Of a DNA stretch of 64,000 nucleotides, positions 1-7,368 are shown one piece after another. The notes under the pieces were generated by a model that had not been told where the DNA came from, searched no databases, and was given only the letters and a program-made list of their open reading frames with translations. The stretch lies in NCBI GenBank assembly GCA_044225825.1, contig JBGAIB010000010.1, positions 62,001 through 126,000 on the forward strand, read 5' to 3'. Position 1 is the stretch's first letter. Each line of letters starts with the position of its first letter. A program made the translations under genes and the position numbers. Source of the DNA: Bog-950 sp044225825. GTDB lineage: Bacteria > Bacteroidota > Bacteroidia > Chitinophagales > LD1.

Positions 1-1786
1 AGCCATAATAGTTAATACCACAGTTAACGGGGGTAGCTGTAAAATCTAACTGTACCTGCTGACCCGGGCATATGGTGGAAGGTGTTACAGTGGCATTAAC
101 CGGTGGACCGGTGCCGCTTACTGTAACGACAACATTATCGGATAAAGTGCAACCTCCGGCATCGGTAACAGATAGGGTATAAGTGGTGGTATATTGAGGA
201 CTTGCTACTGCATTGACGGTATTAGCTCCTGTTAAACTGGCAGCGGGGGTCCAACTATAGGTGTAGGTACCTGCCGGGTTAACCGTTCCGGTAAGCGGCG
301 TGGTTTGATTGGCGCAAATGGTTACGTCGTTGCCGGCATTTACTGTGAAAGTAGCAGGGTTAACCGTTACCGTACCGCTTGCACTGGCCGTACACCCTAT
401 AGTATTGGTATAGGTAACTGTATAGCTTGTGGTAGTAGCCGGTGTTACACTGATACTGGAGGCGGTTCCGCCGGTATTCCAGGAATAAGTTCCACCGGTT
501 GGGCTAACGGTAGCTGTGAGTGTGGCCGGGGCATTTGCACAAACAGTGGCTGAGTTTACTGAAACAGTTGGGTTAGCTGCAATTTGAACTGAACGGGAGC
601 TTACATCGGTGCAGCCATTGCCTGCTGTAACTACAAGTGAAATAAGATAGGTGCCCGGTGCATTATAAGTATGTGCCGGAGGGTTTTGAGCGGTGGATGT
701 GGTGCCATCGCCAAAATTCCAGGCGTAGGAAACACCGCCCACGCTGGCGTTGGCAATAGTAACCGTACCGCTGCTACCGCAGATAGTGGCAGGTGTAGCG
801 GTAAAACTGGAAGTTGGAGCCATTCCAAAGGTGCTGCCGTTCCAGTTAAAGTTCCATCCCGACCCGTTCGCACTGAAGTTATCTATCATGATGGCATAGG
901 TATGGCCTGCAATTAATGTAGCAGGCGGACAGGTTTCGCCGGCTGCCCCTGCTGCACCGCTGGTAGGGCAAACGGTGGTACTGGCGGTTGACATGCCAAT
1001 AGGAGAGGATGTTTGATTAGCATAGTTGTAATTGCAACTAATGGTATTGTTGTTGAGGTTATTGGTGCCGCAACCATTGGTGATATCAAAAACTGCCCAG
1101 TCGAGCTCGGTATTAGCACCAGATGGTGTACACGACCATTGCAACGAACCGGCAGTGCCTACCGAAAAGGAATACCAAACCGAGCTAAATGCGCCTAAGG
1201 TAAAACAACTGGGGTCGTAAACGCCGGTTCCGGTAGGCCCGGTGCCCAGGGTAAAAGCACTTAAGTCGCACACCTGTGTAGCAGTGCCGCAGGTGGTGCC
1301 AGGCGAAGGAGGTGGTGTGCCTGAAGTAATGCAAACCTGAAAATTACCATCACCGTTAAATGCACTTACTTCCACATAAAATTGTGTACCTGCCGTGGTG
1401 GTTTGGTTTACTGTTACCGCACCGCCATTAGTTGCCGAAACCTGGCAGGAGGTGCCCAGGCTGGATAAACTACCACAGGTGCCTGTATACACCGATACGC
1501 CGATGCGTTGGGCAGCCGGGCTACCTGTCGGGGTAACTGTAATGGTATTGGCTGTTCCGTTTGAAACAAAAGTGTACCAAACATCGTTCGTCCAGTTGGT
1601 AAAACCGCAACTGGCGGTAGCCCAGGTAGTGCTTGTTGCACCTATGTTATTACCATTTATACATACGTTGCCTGTGGCGGGTATGGTTATTGGAATAGCA
1701 TTGGCACAATCATCATTTAAAGGTTGTGCCTGCAAACCCGTTACAAAAGCGGCGAAAAACAGGAGTGTAAAAACTAGCTTGTTCAT
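1..1786 (-). CDS. Secreted PKD/Ig-repeat protein, C-terminus cut by window edge
   Basis: Reading the minus strand from the ATG at 1784-1786 gives an open frame of at least 595 codons that runs off the left edge. It begins with a Sec signal peptide (MNKLVFTLLFFAAFVTGLQA, then QPLNDDCANA). Two beta-sandwich modules of the kind seen in Bacteroidota surface proteins follow, each with a 'W-Y-TF/SF' core. A PKD domain follows, with the YAWNFGDGTTSTAQNPPAHTY signature at about residue 355, and then Thr/Ser-rich Ig-like repeats with paired cysteines. Such proteins are usually exported, often by type IX secretion, and act in adhesion or gliding. The sorting domain that would prove this lies outside the window. 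The function is inferred from domain type only. Confidence 0.85.
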   Translation of the reverse strand, partial: MNKLVFTLLFFAAFVTGLQAQPLNDDCANAIPITIPATGNVCINGNNIGATSTTWATASCGFTNWTNDVWYTFVSNGTANTITVTPTGSPAAQRIGVSVYTGTCGSLSSLGTSCQVSATNGGAVTVNQTTTAGTQFYVEVSAFNGDGNFQVCITSGTPPPSPGTTCGTATQVCDLSAFTLGTGPTGTGVYDPSCFTLGAFSSVWYSFSVGTAGSLQWSCTPSGANTELDWAVFDITNGCGTNNLNNNTISCNYNYANQTSSPIGMSTASTTVCPTSGAAGAAGETCPPATLIAGHTYAIMIDNFSANGSGWNFNWNGSTFGMAPTSSFTATPATICGSSGTVTIANASVGGVSYAWNFGDGTTSTAQNPPAHTYNAPGTYLISLVVTAGNGCTDVSSRSVQIAANPTVSVNSATVCANAPATLTATVSPTGGTYSWNTGGTASSISVTPATTTSYTVTYTNTIGCTASASGTVTVNPATFTVNAGNDVTICANQTTPLTGTVNPAGTYTYSWTPAASLTGANTVNAVASPQYTTTYTLSVTDAGGCTLSDNVVVTVSGTGPPVNATVTPSTICPGQQVQLDFTATPVNCGINYYG

Positions 1787-1984
1787 GTATAAAATTAGGG
1801 CGACTAAATTAAACTTCGTAGCGACTTTATGCGGAAAAATTAATTGATCTATATCAAGACCCGAGAACACCCAAATGTGTTGCATTAAAGCCGGCCGGGC
1901 CGGCAACAAGTTGTCCACTTAAATATAAGGGTTTTAAACCGTTGTGCAAGGCGGTTTGGGTAAACAGGTGTGTTTACACCGTAA

Positions 1985-2015
1985 TTTGGTGTTCACAATA
2001 AATGGTTTAGGTTTG
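1985..2015 (+). promoter_or_regulatory. Bacteroidota-type promoter of icd
   Basis: TTTG at 1985-1988, a 19-nt spacer, and TAGGTTTG at 2008-2015 match the Bacteroidota housekeeping consensus TTTG-N19/20-TAnnTTTG exactly. The box lies 30 nt before the icd start codon. The rest of the 1787-2045 gap shows nothing else I can name. Confidence 0.75.
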
Positions 2016-2045
2016 CCACACTCTTAAAACCAAAACAAAAGCTAT

Positions 2046-3374
2046 ATGGGAGAAAAAATTACCATCAGCCGAGGTAAACTGAAAGTACCTGAAAATCCGG
2101 TTATTCCTTTTATTGAAGGAGATGGAACAGGCCCCGATATCTGGAGGGCCTCCGTGCGCGTTATTGATGCTGCCGTTGAAAAAGCATACAAAGGCAAGAA
2201 AAAGATAGAATGGAAGGAAGTGTTAGCCGGCGAAAAAAGCTTCAACGCTACAGGCAACTGGCTTCCGGATGAAACGCTGGATGCTTTCCGTGAATACCTG
2301 GTAGGCATTAAAGGACCATTAACTACCCCGGTAGGTGGCGGCATCCGTTCATTGAATGTAGCCTTACGCCAGATACTGGATCTTTACGTGTGTTTACGTC
2401 CGGTGCGTTATTATGCCGGTACACCATCACCAGTAAAGCGTCCGGAAGCAGTTAACATGGTTATCTTCCGTGAAAACACGGAGGATATCTATGCCGGTAT
2501 CGAATTCAAAGGTGGCAGTCCTGAATCGCTGGAATTATTGAAGTTTTTGAAGAAGAAGTTCGAAAAAGACTTTGGTAAAATACGTTTTAGCGATAAAAAG
2601 CGTGGCAAAGAATATTTGAAGATTGCCAAACTGAAAGATGGAGATCCTGAAACATGTGTGGGTATTGGTATTAAGCCAGTGTCTCGCATCGGTTCGCAGC
2701 GTTTGATCCGTTCGGCCATTGAATATGCTATCCGCCATAACCGAAAGTCGCTTACACTGGTGCACAAGGGTAATATCATGAAATTTACCGAAGGTGCCTT
2801 CCGCGATTGGGGTTACCAACTGGCAGAAACTGAGTTTGCAGCCCAAACTTATACCTGGAACCAGTGGGAAAAAACCAAGAAAGAGAAAAACGAAGCTGCT
2901 GCTAACGAGGAAATGAAAGCCGCACAGGCAGCCGGCAAGGTTATTATTAAGGATTCTATTGCGGATATTACCCTGCAGCAGGTATTAACCCGTCCGGATG
3001 ATTTTGATGTAATTGCCACCCTTAACCTGAATGGCGATTACCTGAGTGATGCCCTGGCTGCCCAGGTGGGTGGTATCGGTATTGCACCGGGCGCTAACAT
3101 TAACTATGTTACCGGTCATGCTATTTTTGAAGCTACCCACGGTACTGCTCCAAAATACGCCAACCTTGACAAGGTAAACCCGGGTTCGGTTATCCTTTCC
3201 GGTGCTATGATGCTGGAATATCTTGGCTGGGATAATGCCGCCAAGATGATTCACCGCGGCCTTGAGAATGCCATCGCCAACAAACGCGTTACTTACGATT
3301 TCGCCCGCCTGATGGAAGGTGCTACCGAAATTAAATGCAGCGAGTTTGCCGATGAAATCATCAAAGGCTTCTAA
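2046..3374 (+). CDS. icd: NADP-dependent isocitrate dehydrogenase
   Basis: The 442-residue protein matches dimeric bacterial isocitrate dehydrogenase, which oxidatively decarboxylates isocitrate to 2-oxoglutarate in the TCA cycle. The N-terminus has IPFIEGDGTGPDIW. Central substrate-binding segments include the RENTEDIYAGIE region and SRIGSQRLIRSAIEYA. The HGTAPKYA motif near residue 360 carries the Lys-Tyr pair that in E. coli Icd selects NADP over NAD. The gene stands alone, with its own promoter upstream and a strong terminator downstream. The start at 2046 gives the usual family length. Confidence 0.97.
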   Translation: MGEKITISRGKLKVPENPVIPFIEGDGTGPDIWRASVRVIDAAVEKAYKGKKKIEWKEVLAGEKSFNATGNWLPDETLDAFREYLVGIKGPLTTPVGGGIRSLNVALRQILDLYVCLRPVRYYAGTPSPVKRPEAVNMVIFRENTEDIYAGIEFKGGSPESLELLKFLKKKFEKDFGKIRFSDKKRGKEYLKIAKLKDGDPETCVGIGIKPVSRIGSQRLIRSAIEYAIRHNRKSLTLVHKGNIMKFTEGAFRDWGYQLAETEFAAQTYTWNQWEKTKKEKNEAAANEEMKAAQAAGKVIIKDSIADITLQQVLTRPDDFDVIATLNLNGDYLSDALAAQVGGIGIAPGANINYVTGHAIFEATHGTAPKYANLDKVNPGSVILSGAMMLEYLGWDNAAKMIHRGLENAIANKRVTYDFARLMEGATEIKCSEFADEIIKGF

Positions 3375-3418
3375 ACGAAGTAAGCCGGCAGGGTAATACC
3401 TGCCATTAAAGCATATTA

Positions 3419-3447
3419 CGCCGGCCGGTTGGCCGGCGTTTTTTTTT
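3419..3447 (+). terminator. Rho-independent terminator after icd
   Basis: An 8-bp perfect GC stem (CGCCGGCC / GGCCGGCG) closes a GGTT loop and is followed by nine T. A weaker hairpin (GGCAGG / CCTGCC, 3387-3404) precedes it. Between this terminator and the promoter at 3663 I see no gene or repeat. Confidence 0.9.
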
Positions 3448-3662
3448 GGGTATGGATATGTACGGCGAAGCAAAAAGTGACCACAGAATTGGGTACTGCC
3501 GGAGCATGCCGGCCATTACCTGCCGGGTACGTCTATAAGGAGAGGCTGAAAGCAGGTGGCCGGAATATTTAACAAACGGTTTTCGGGGCCTTTACGATTA
3601 ACCCTATGATTATCAATTATCCACAGTAAATTAGCGATTTAGGAAACAGGGCGCATAATCTC

Positions 3663-3693
3663 TTTGTTATTTTGATTGTAACTGTTATATTTG
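3663..3693 (+). promoter_or_regulatory. Promoter of the rpmB-rpmG operon
   Basis: TTTG at 3663-3666, 19 nt, then TATATTTG at 3686-3693 match the Bacteroidota consensus perfectly. The box ends 22 nt before the rpmB start, as expected for a ribosomal protein operon. Confidence 0.8.
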
Positions 3694-3715
3694 CGCCTCC
3701 AAATTAAAAAGCGTC

Positions 3716-3958
3716 ATGAGCAAAGTATGTGAATTGACAGGTAAGCGTCCCTTATTCGGTAATACAGTTTCGCACTCGAACCGTAAAAGCAGACGCAAAT
3801 TTTTACCCAACCTGAAAAAGAAGAAATTCTTCATCCCTGAATTGGATGAATGGGTAGAGTTAAAAGTGAGCGTAACAGCTCTGCGCACCATCAACAAGAA
3901 AGGTATCTATAACTACCTGAAAGAGTTGAACAAAAAGGGCGACATTAAATTGAATTAA
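3716..3958 (+). CDS. rpmB: 50S ribosomal protein L28
   Basis: This 80-residue, Lys/Arg-rich protein begins MSKVCELTGKRPLFGNTVSH, the typical L28 N-terminus, and continues with the conserved basic NRKSRRKFLPNL segment. L28 is a small protein of the large ribosomal subunit. It is first in an rpmB-rpmG-DUF4295 unit, the usual order in Bacteroidota, with rpmG starting 21 bp downstream. Confidence 0.97.
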   Translation: MSKVCELTGKRPLFGNTVSHSNRKSRRKFLPNLKKKKFFIPELDEWVELKVSVTALRTINKKGIYNYLKELNKKGDIKLN

Positions 3959-3979
3959 TAACTTAGTAAAGCAACCCTT

Positions 3980-4168
3980 ATGGCCAAGAAGAGCAAAGGA
4001 AACCGCATACAGGTAATACTGGAATGCACCGAGCAAAAAGCTGCCGGTGTTCCTGGTATGAGTCGCTATATGACTTATAAAAACCGTAAAACCACTACTG
4101 AAAGGATTGAACTTAAAAAGTACAACCCTTTTATGAAGAAAGTAACTGTTCATAAAGAAATTAAATAA
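3980..4168 (+). CDS. rpmG: 50S ribosomal protein L33
   Basis: The 62-residue basic protein starts MAKKSKGNRIQVILECT and contains the conserved MSRYMTYKNRKTT core of L33. It has a single cysteine, so it is the zinc-free (C-minus) form, which lacks the two CxxC pairs. It sits between rpmB and a DUF4295 gene, and the next gene starts 8 bp after its stop. Confidence 0.96.
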   Translation: MAKKSKGNRIQVILECTEQKAAGVPGMSRYMTYKNRKTTTERIELKKYNPFMKKVTVHKEIK

Positions 4169-4176
4169 GGATACAC

Positions 4177-4344
4177 ATGGCTAAAATTTCAAAGAACGCG
4201 CGTACCGACCGTCAAACCGTAGCAGGTTCTAAGGACTATGTTAAGGTTATTAAAGCGGTAAAAGGCAAAACCAACAACTACTCTTTCCTTGAGAAGATCG
4301 TTCACAAGGATAAAGTGCAGGACTTTTTAGCCGGCAAAGAGTAA
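4177..4344 (+). CDS. DUF4295 family small basic protein
   Basis: This 55-residue frame starts MAKISKNARTDRQTVAGSKD and ends KDKVQDFLAGKE. It matches the short, basic DUF4295 proteins that in Bacteroidota almost always follow rpmG. Its role is not established. Size, charge and position suggest association with the ribosome or translation (inference). It starts 8 bp after rpmG and ends just before the operon terminator. Confidence 0.9.
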   Translation: MAKISKNARTDRQTVAGSKDYVKVIKAVKGKTNNYSFLEKIVHKDKVQDFLAGKE

Positions 4345-4367
4345 TTATTTGAATGATATGTAAGCAG

Positions 4368-4399
4368 AAAGCATCTTTCGGGAAGAGGGGTGCTTTTTT
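4368..4399 (+). terminator. Terminator of the rpmB-rpmG-DUF4295 operon
   Basis: AAAGCATC pairs with GGTGCTTT (8 bp with one G-U) and runs directly into a T tract. Because this hairpin lies between DUF4295 and ftsY, an upstream in-frame ATG at 4390 falls inside the terminator and cannot be the ftsY start. Confidence 0.75.
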
Positions 4400-4452
4400 G
4401 TTTTTATCCGGGTGCTAACAACCCGGTTAGTAAACAGGCACAAACAAGAAGT

Positions 4453-5406
4453 ATGGGACTATTTGACTTTTTTACCAAGGAGAAGAAAGAGGACCTGGAC
4501 AAAGGCCTGGAAAAAACCAAAGAGGGGTTCTTTTCCAAAATCTCTCGCGCCATTGCAGGTAAATCGAAAGTGGATGACGAGGTACTGGATAACCTGGAAG
4601 AAGCCCTTGTATCGGCCGATGTGGGTCTGGCTACCACTATTAAAATTATTGAGCGCATCGAGAAGCGTGTGGCCCGTGATAAATTCGTGTCTACCTCCGA
4701 ATTGAACGGACTTATTCGTGATGAAATAGAAGGCATACTTGCCGAAAATAAGAATGAAGATCAAGAGGGTTTTACAACGCCTGCCGGTGTTGCCCCATAC
4801 GTAATAATGGTGGTAGGCGTTAACGGAGCGGGAAAAACAACCACTATCGGTAAACTATCGCACCAGTTTAAGATGGCAGGTAAAAAGGTGGTGCTTGGTG
4901 CTGCAGATACTTTCCGTGCAGCAGCAATAGATCAGTTGGATGTTTGGGCACAACGTGCTGGCGTAGAAATTGTAAAAAGCCAAATGAATGCCGATCCTGC
5001 GTCCGTAGCTTTTCAGGCCGTAGAACGTGGACTGGCAGTAGGGGCTGATGTTATAATTATTGATACCGCCGGTCGATTGCACAACCGCGTAGATTTGATG
5101 AATGAGCTTAGCAAGATCCGCCGGGTTATGCAAAAGGTAATACCGGATGCACCACATGACGTGTTGTTGGTACTGGATGGCAGCACCGGTCAGAATGCGA
5201 TTGAGCAAGCCAAGCAATTTACAGCGGCCACACAGGTTACTGCACTGGCAATTACCAAGCTGGATGGCACAGCCAAAGGTGGTGTTGTATTAGGTATTTC
5301 CGATCAGTTCCATATCCCTGTCAAGTATATCGGCGTTGGCGAGCAAATCGACAAACTTCAGGTGTTCAATAAAAAACTGTTTGTGCAGAGTTTGTTTAAA
5401 GGGTAA
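4453..5406 (+). CDS. ftsY: Signal recognition particle receptor FtsY
   Basis: From the ATG at 4453 the protein has 317 residues and starts MGLFDFFTKEKK. It is the SRP-family GTPase that docks the signal recognition particle at the inner membrane for co-translational insertion. The helical N domain is followed by the G1 P-loop GVNGAGKTTT (about 122-131), ADTFRAAAIDQL, DTAGRLHNR and TKLDGTAKGG. The C-terminus carries the usual GVGEQIDKLQVF segment. The long acidic membrane-binding A domain of E. coli FtsY is absent, which is common in this phylum. The upstream frame reaches 4390, but that start lies in the preceding terminator. rimO follows after 2 bp. Confidence 0.96.
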   Translation: MGLFDFFTKEKKEDLDKGLEKTKEGFFSKISRAIAGKSKVDDEVLDNLEEALVSADVGLATTIKIIERIEKRVARDKFVSTSELNGLIRDEIEGILAENKNEDQEGFTTPAGVAPYVIMVVGVNGAGKTTTIGKLSHQFKMAGKKVVLGAADTFRAAAIDQLDVWAQRAGVEIVKSQMNADPASVAFQAVERGLAVGADVIIIDTAGRLHNRVDLMNELSKIRRVMQKVIPDAPHDVLLVLDGSTGQNAIEQAKQFTAATQVTALAITKLDGTAKGGVVLGISDQFHIPVKYIGVGEQIDKLQVFNKKLFVQSLFKG

Positions 5407-5408
5407 GA

Positions 5409-6719
5409 ATGAAAACGAAGGCAATAAAGAAAGATAAGGTTAGTGTTATTACGCTCGGCTGTTCTAAAAATTTGGTGGACAGCGAAGTGATGATGGGGCA
5501 ATTGCAGCACGGCGGCTACGACGTGAAGCACGATAAATGGAATAAGGGCCGCAATATTGTAATCGTAAATACCTGTGGTTTTATTGATCGGGCCAAGGAA
5601 GAGAGCATCAATACGATATTGGAATATGCTGATGCAAAAAGCAAAGGCAAGATTGAGAAATTGTATGTAACCGGGTGCCTATCGCAGCGTTATAAGGATA
5701 ACCTCGAGGAAGAAATACCGGAGGTAGATGCCTTTTTCGGCACTATGGAACTACCCCGTTTGCTGAAAACCCTAAAAGTTGATTACCAGCACGAGCTGAT
5801 AGGGGAGCGGTTGCTAAGCACGCCCTCGCATTATGCCTATTTAAAGATTTCGGAAGGGTGCAACCGCACTTGCTCATTTTGTGCTATTCCGTTGATGCGC
5901 GGCAAGCATATATCGCGCACCATTGAGGACCTGGTAGACGAGGCTAAAAAGCTTGCGGCAAAAGGAGTAAAGGAATTGATGCTGATTGCCCAGGAGCTGA
6001 CATTTTATGGACTCGATATCTACAAGAAACGCCGTTTACCTGAACTGCTTGCCGAGTTAAGCAAAGTTGAAGGTATAGAATGGATACGTTTGCACTACGC
6101 CTATCCCGCACAATTCCCTATGGAGATTATTGATGCTATTGCTGAGAACCCCAAGGTGTGTAATTACCTGGATATGCCTCTGCAACATGCCAGCGATAAT
6201 GTGTTAACTGCTATGCGCCGCAATATTACCAATGCCGATACGCGTACACTTATTGAGCAGATACGCAGCCGTATACCCGGTATAGCCATCCGCACGACTA
6301 TGTTGGTTGGTTACCCCGGTGAAACGGAGCAGGATTTTGAAGACCTTAAGACCTTTGTGGAAGAAATGCGTTTCGACCGCCTTGGTGTATTTACGTATTC
6401 GCACGAGGAAAATACCCGTGCACATAATGTAGAAGACGATATAAGTGCGGACCTGAAAGCGGAACGCGCGGCTGAGTTAATGAGTGTACAGGAGCAGATA
6501 AGCGCAGAATTGAATGAGAAGAAGGTAGGACAAACCTTCAAAGTTCTTTTCGATAGAAAAGAAGGTGGTTACTTTATCGGTCGCACGGAATATGATTCTC
6601 CGGAAGTAGATAATGAAGTACTTGTAGATGCTAAATCGCAATACGTACGGGTAGGCGACTTTGCCCATGTAAAGATTACCCGGGCAGAGGAGTTTGACCT
6701 ATACGGGGAAGTTATATAA
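5409..6719 (+). CDS. rimO: Ribosomal protein S12 methylthiotransferase RimO
   Basis: The 436-residue protein is a radical-SAM methylthiotransferase that adds a methylthio group to an aspartate of ribosomal protein S12. Three N-terminal cysteines (18, 56 and 90) form the auxiliary [4Fe-4S] site. The radical SAM motif CNRTCSFC has cysteines 151, 155 and 158. The C-terminal about 65 residues form a TRAM domain (KVLFDRKEGGYFIGRTEYDS). The N-terminal SVITLGCSKNLVDSE and the LHYAYPAQFP segment fit RimO rather than MiaB. It is translated from the ftsY transcript, 2 bp after its stop. Confidence 0.95.
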   Translation: MKTKAIKKDKVSVITLGCSKNLVDSEVMMGQLQHGGYDVKHDKWNKGRNIVIVNTCGFIDRAKEESINTILEYADAKSKGKIEKLYVTGCLSQRYKDNLEEEIPEVDAFFGTMELPRLLKTLKVDYQHELIGERLLSTPSHYAYLKISEGCNRTCSFCAIPLMRGKHISRTIEDLVDEAKKLAAKGVKELMLIAQELTFYGLDIYKKRRLPELLAELSKVEGIEWIRLHYAYPAQFPMEIIDAIAENPKVCNYLDMPLQHASDNVLTAMRRNITNADTRTLIEQIRSRIPGIAIRTTMLVGYPGETEQDFEDLKTFVEEMRFDRLGVFTYSHEENTRAHNVEDDISADLKAERAAELMSVQEQISAELNEKKVGQTFKVLFDRKEGGYFIGRTEYDSPEVDNEVLVDAKSQYVRVGDFAHVKITRAEEFDLYGEVI

Positions 6720-6723
6720 GTGC

Positions 6724-6753
6724 TTGCGCTAACAAATACCTTTTATAATTTCG
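6724..6753 (+). promoter_or_regulatory. Promoter-like site before the first small-protein/receptor cassette
   Basis: TTG at 6724-6726, a 19-nt spacer and TAATTTCG at 6746-6753 fit the Bacteroidota consensus with one change (C for T in the -7 box). The start codon lies only 7 nt after the box, so the transcript would be nearly leaderless. The sequence TTTTATAATTTCGC is repeated before the paralogous gene at 9723. Confidence 0.55.
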
Positions 6754-6760
6754 CTTTACT

Positions 6761-7282
6761 ATGCGCAAAGCCCTGTCCCTGGGAGTTATTTCAAGTGTCC
6801 TATTAGGGCTCTTAGGGCTTTACCTGTTTTTTACTGCCGCAATAATGTGGGCCAAAATTGAAGCTGAACAAAAACTTGCTCAAGTTCCGGCTGCTTCCCT
6901 TGAACAATTCCGTTTTTCGGAACAGGCTTTTGCGGCACTACCAAGGCCGGAAGGTAATGATGATGAGCTTGTGATTGAGGGCGTACTTTATGATATTAAG
7001 GAGGTTGTACACCAGCAAGGAAGCGTTTTGGTGTATGGATTTAATGACTCTAAGGAATCGAGACTGCTAGGAAAATTAGCAGGTTGGCTGAACAATGAAT
7101 CGGCCAGCGATAAGAGCAGTAATCCTACTGCCGTAATTTTGTTTTTACCTGAATGTATAATGGCCCGGAGCGAGTTTGTGTTTATTGACCAGATAACGTT
7201 CTCACCAATTCCGTTTATGCCTAGCCGATTGGTTACGGGCATCCGCTCGGTAATTTCTCCTCCACCCGATAACCGATCTTGA
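6761..7282 (+). CDS. Small membrane-anchored protein, copy 1 of a receptor-linked pair
   Basis: I do not recognise a named family. The 173-residue protein has an N-terminal hydrophobic segment (about 9-31, SSVLLGLLGLYLFFTAAI) without a signal-peptidase site, so it probably stays membrane-anchored with its bulk in the periplasm. The middle contains PEGNDDELVIEGVLYDIKEV, shared with the protein at 9723 (LEGNDKELLIEGELYDIKTI). Both end in a proline-rich tail (PPPDNRS here). Proteins of this general build often precede metal- or haem-type TonB receptors in this phylum (recollection, not shown here). A TonB receptor follows 86 bp downstream. Confidence 0.75.
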   Translation: MRKALSLGVISSVLLGLLGLYLFFTAAIMWAKIEAEQKLAQVPAASLEQFRFSEQAFAALPRPEGNDDELVIEGVLYDIKEVVHQQGSVLVYGFNDSKESRLLGKLAGWLNNESASDKSSNPTAVILFLPECIMARSEFVFIDQITFSPIPFMPSRLVTGIRSVISPPPDNRS

Positions 7283-7368
7283 TTTATTCTAAATCAGGAG
7301 GTCTAGTGTTTCTATTAAGGAACGCTGTGCCTGTTATTGTGTTATTGACTAACGTGAAAAGAAATTAC

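Noticed and set aside
305..1847. Several plus-strand open frames in the first 1.8 kb
   Set aside because: They are antisense to the continuous minus-strand secreted-protein frame, which has a signal peptide and PKD motif.
4390..4452. Upstream ATG of ftsY
   Set aside because: It lies inside the terminator of the ribosomal operon, and FtsY proteins start at MGLFDFF-type sequence.
7279..7368. Early start of TonB receptor 1
   Set aside because: It overlaps the preceding gene and would place the obvious signal peptide 30 residues inside the protein.
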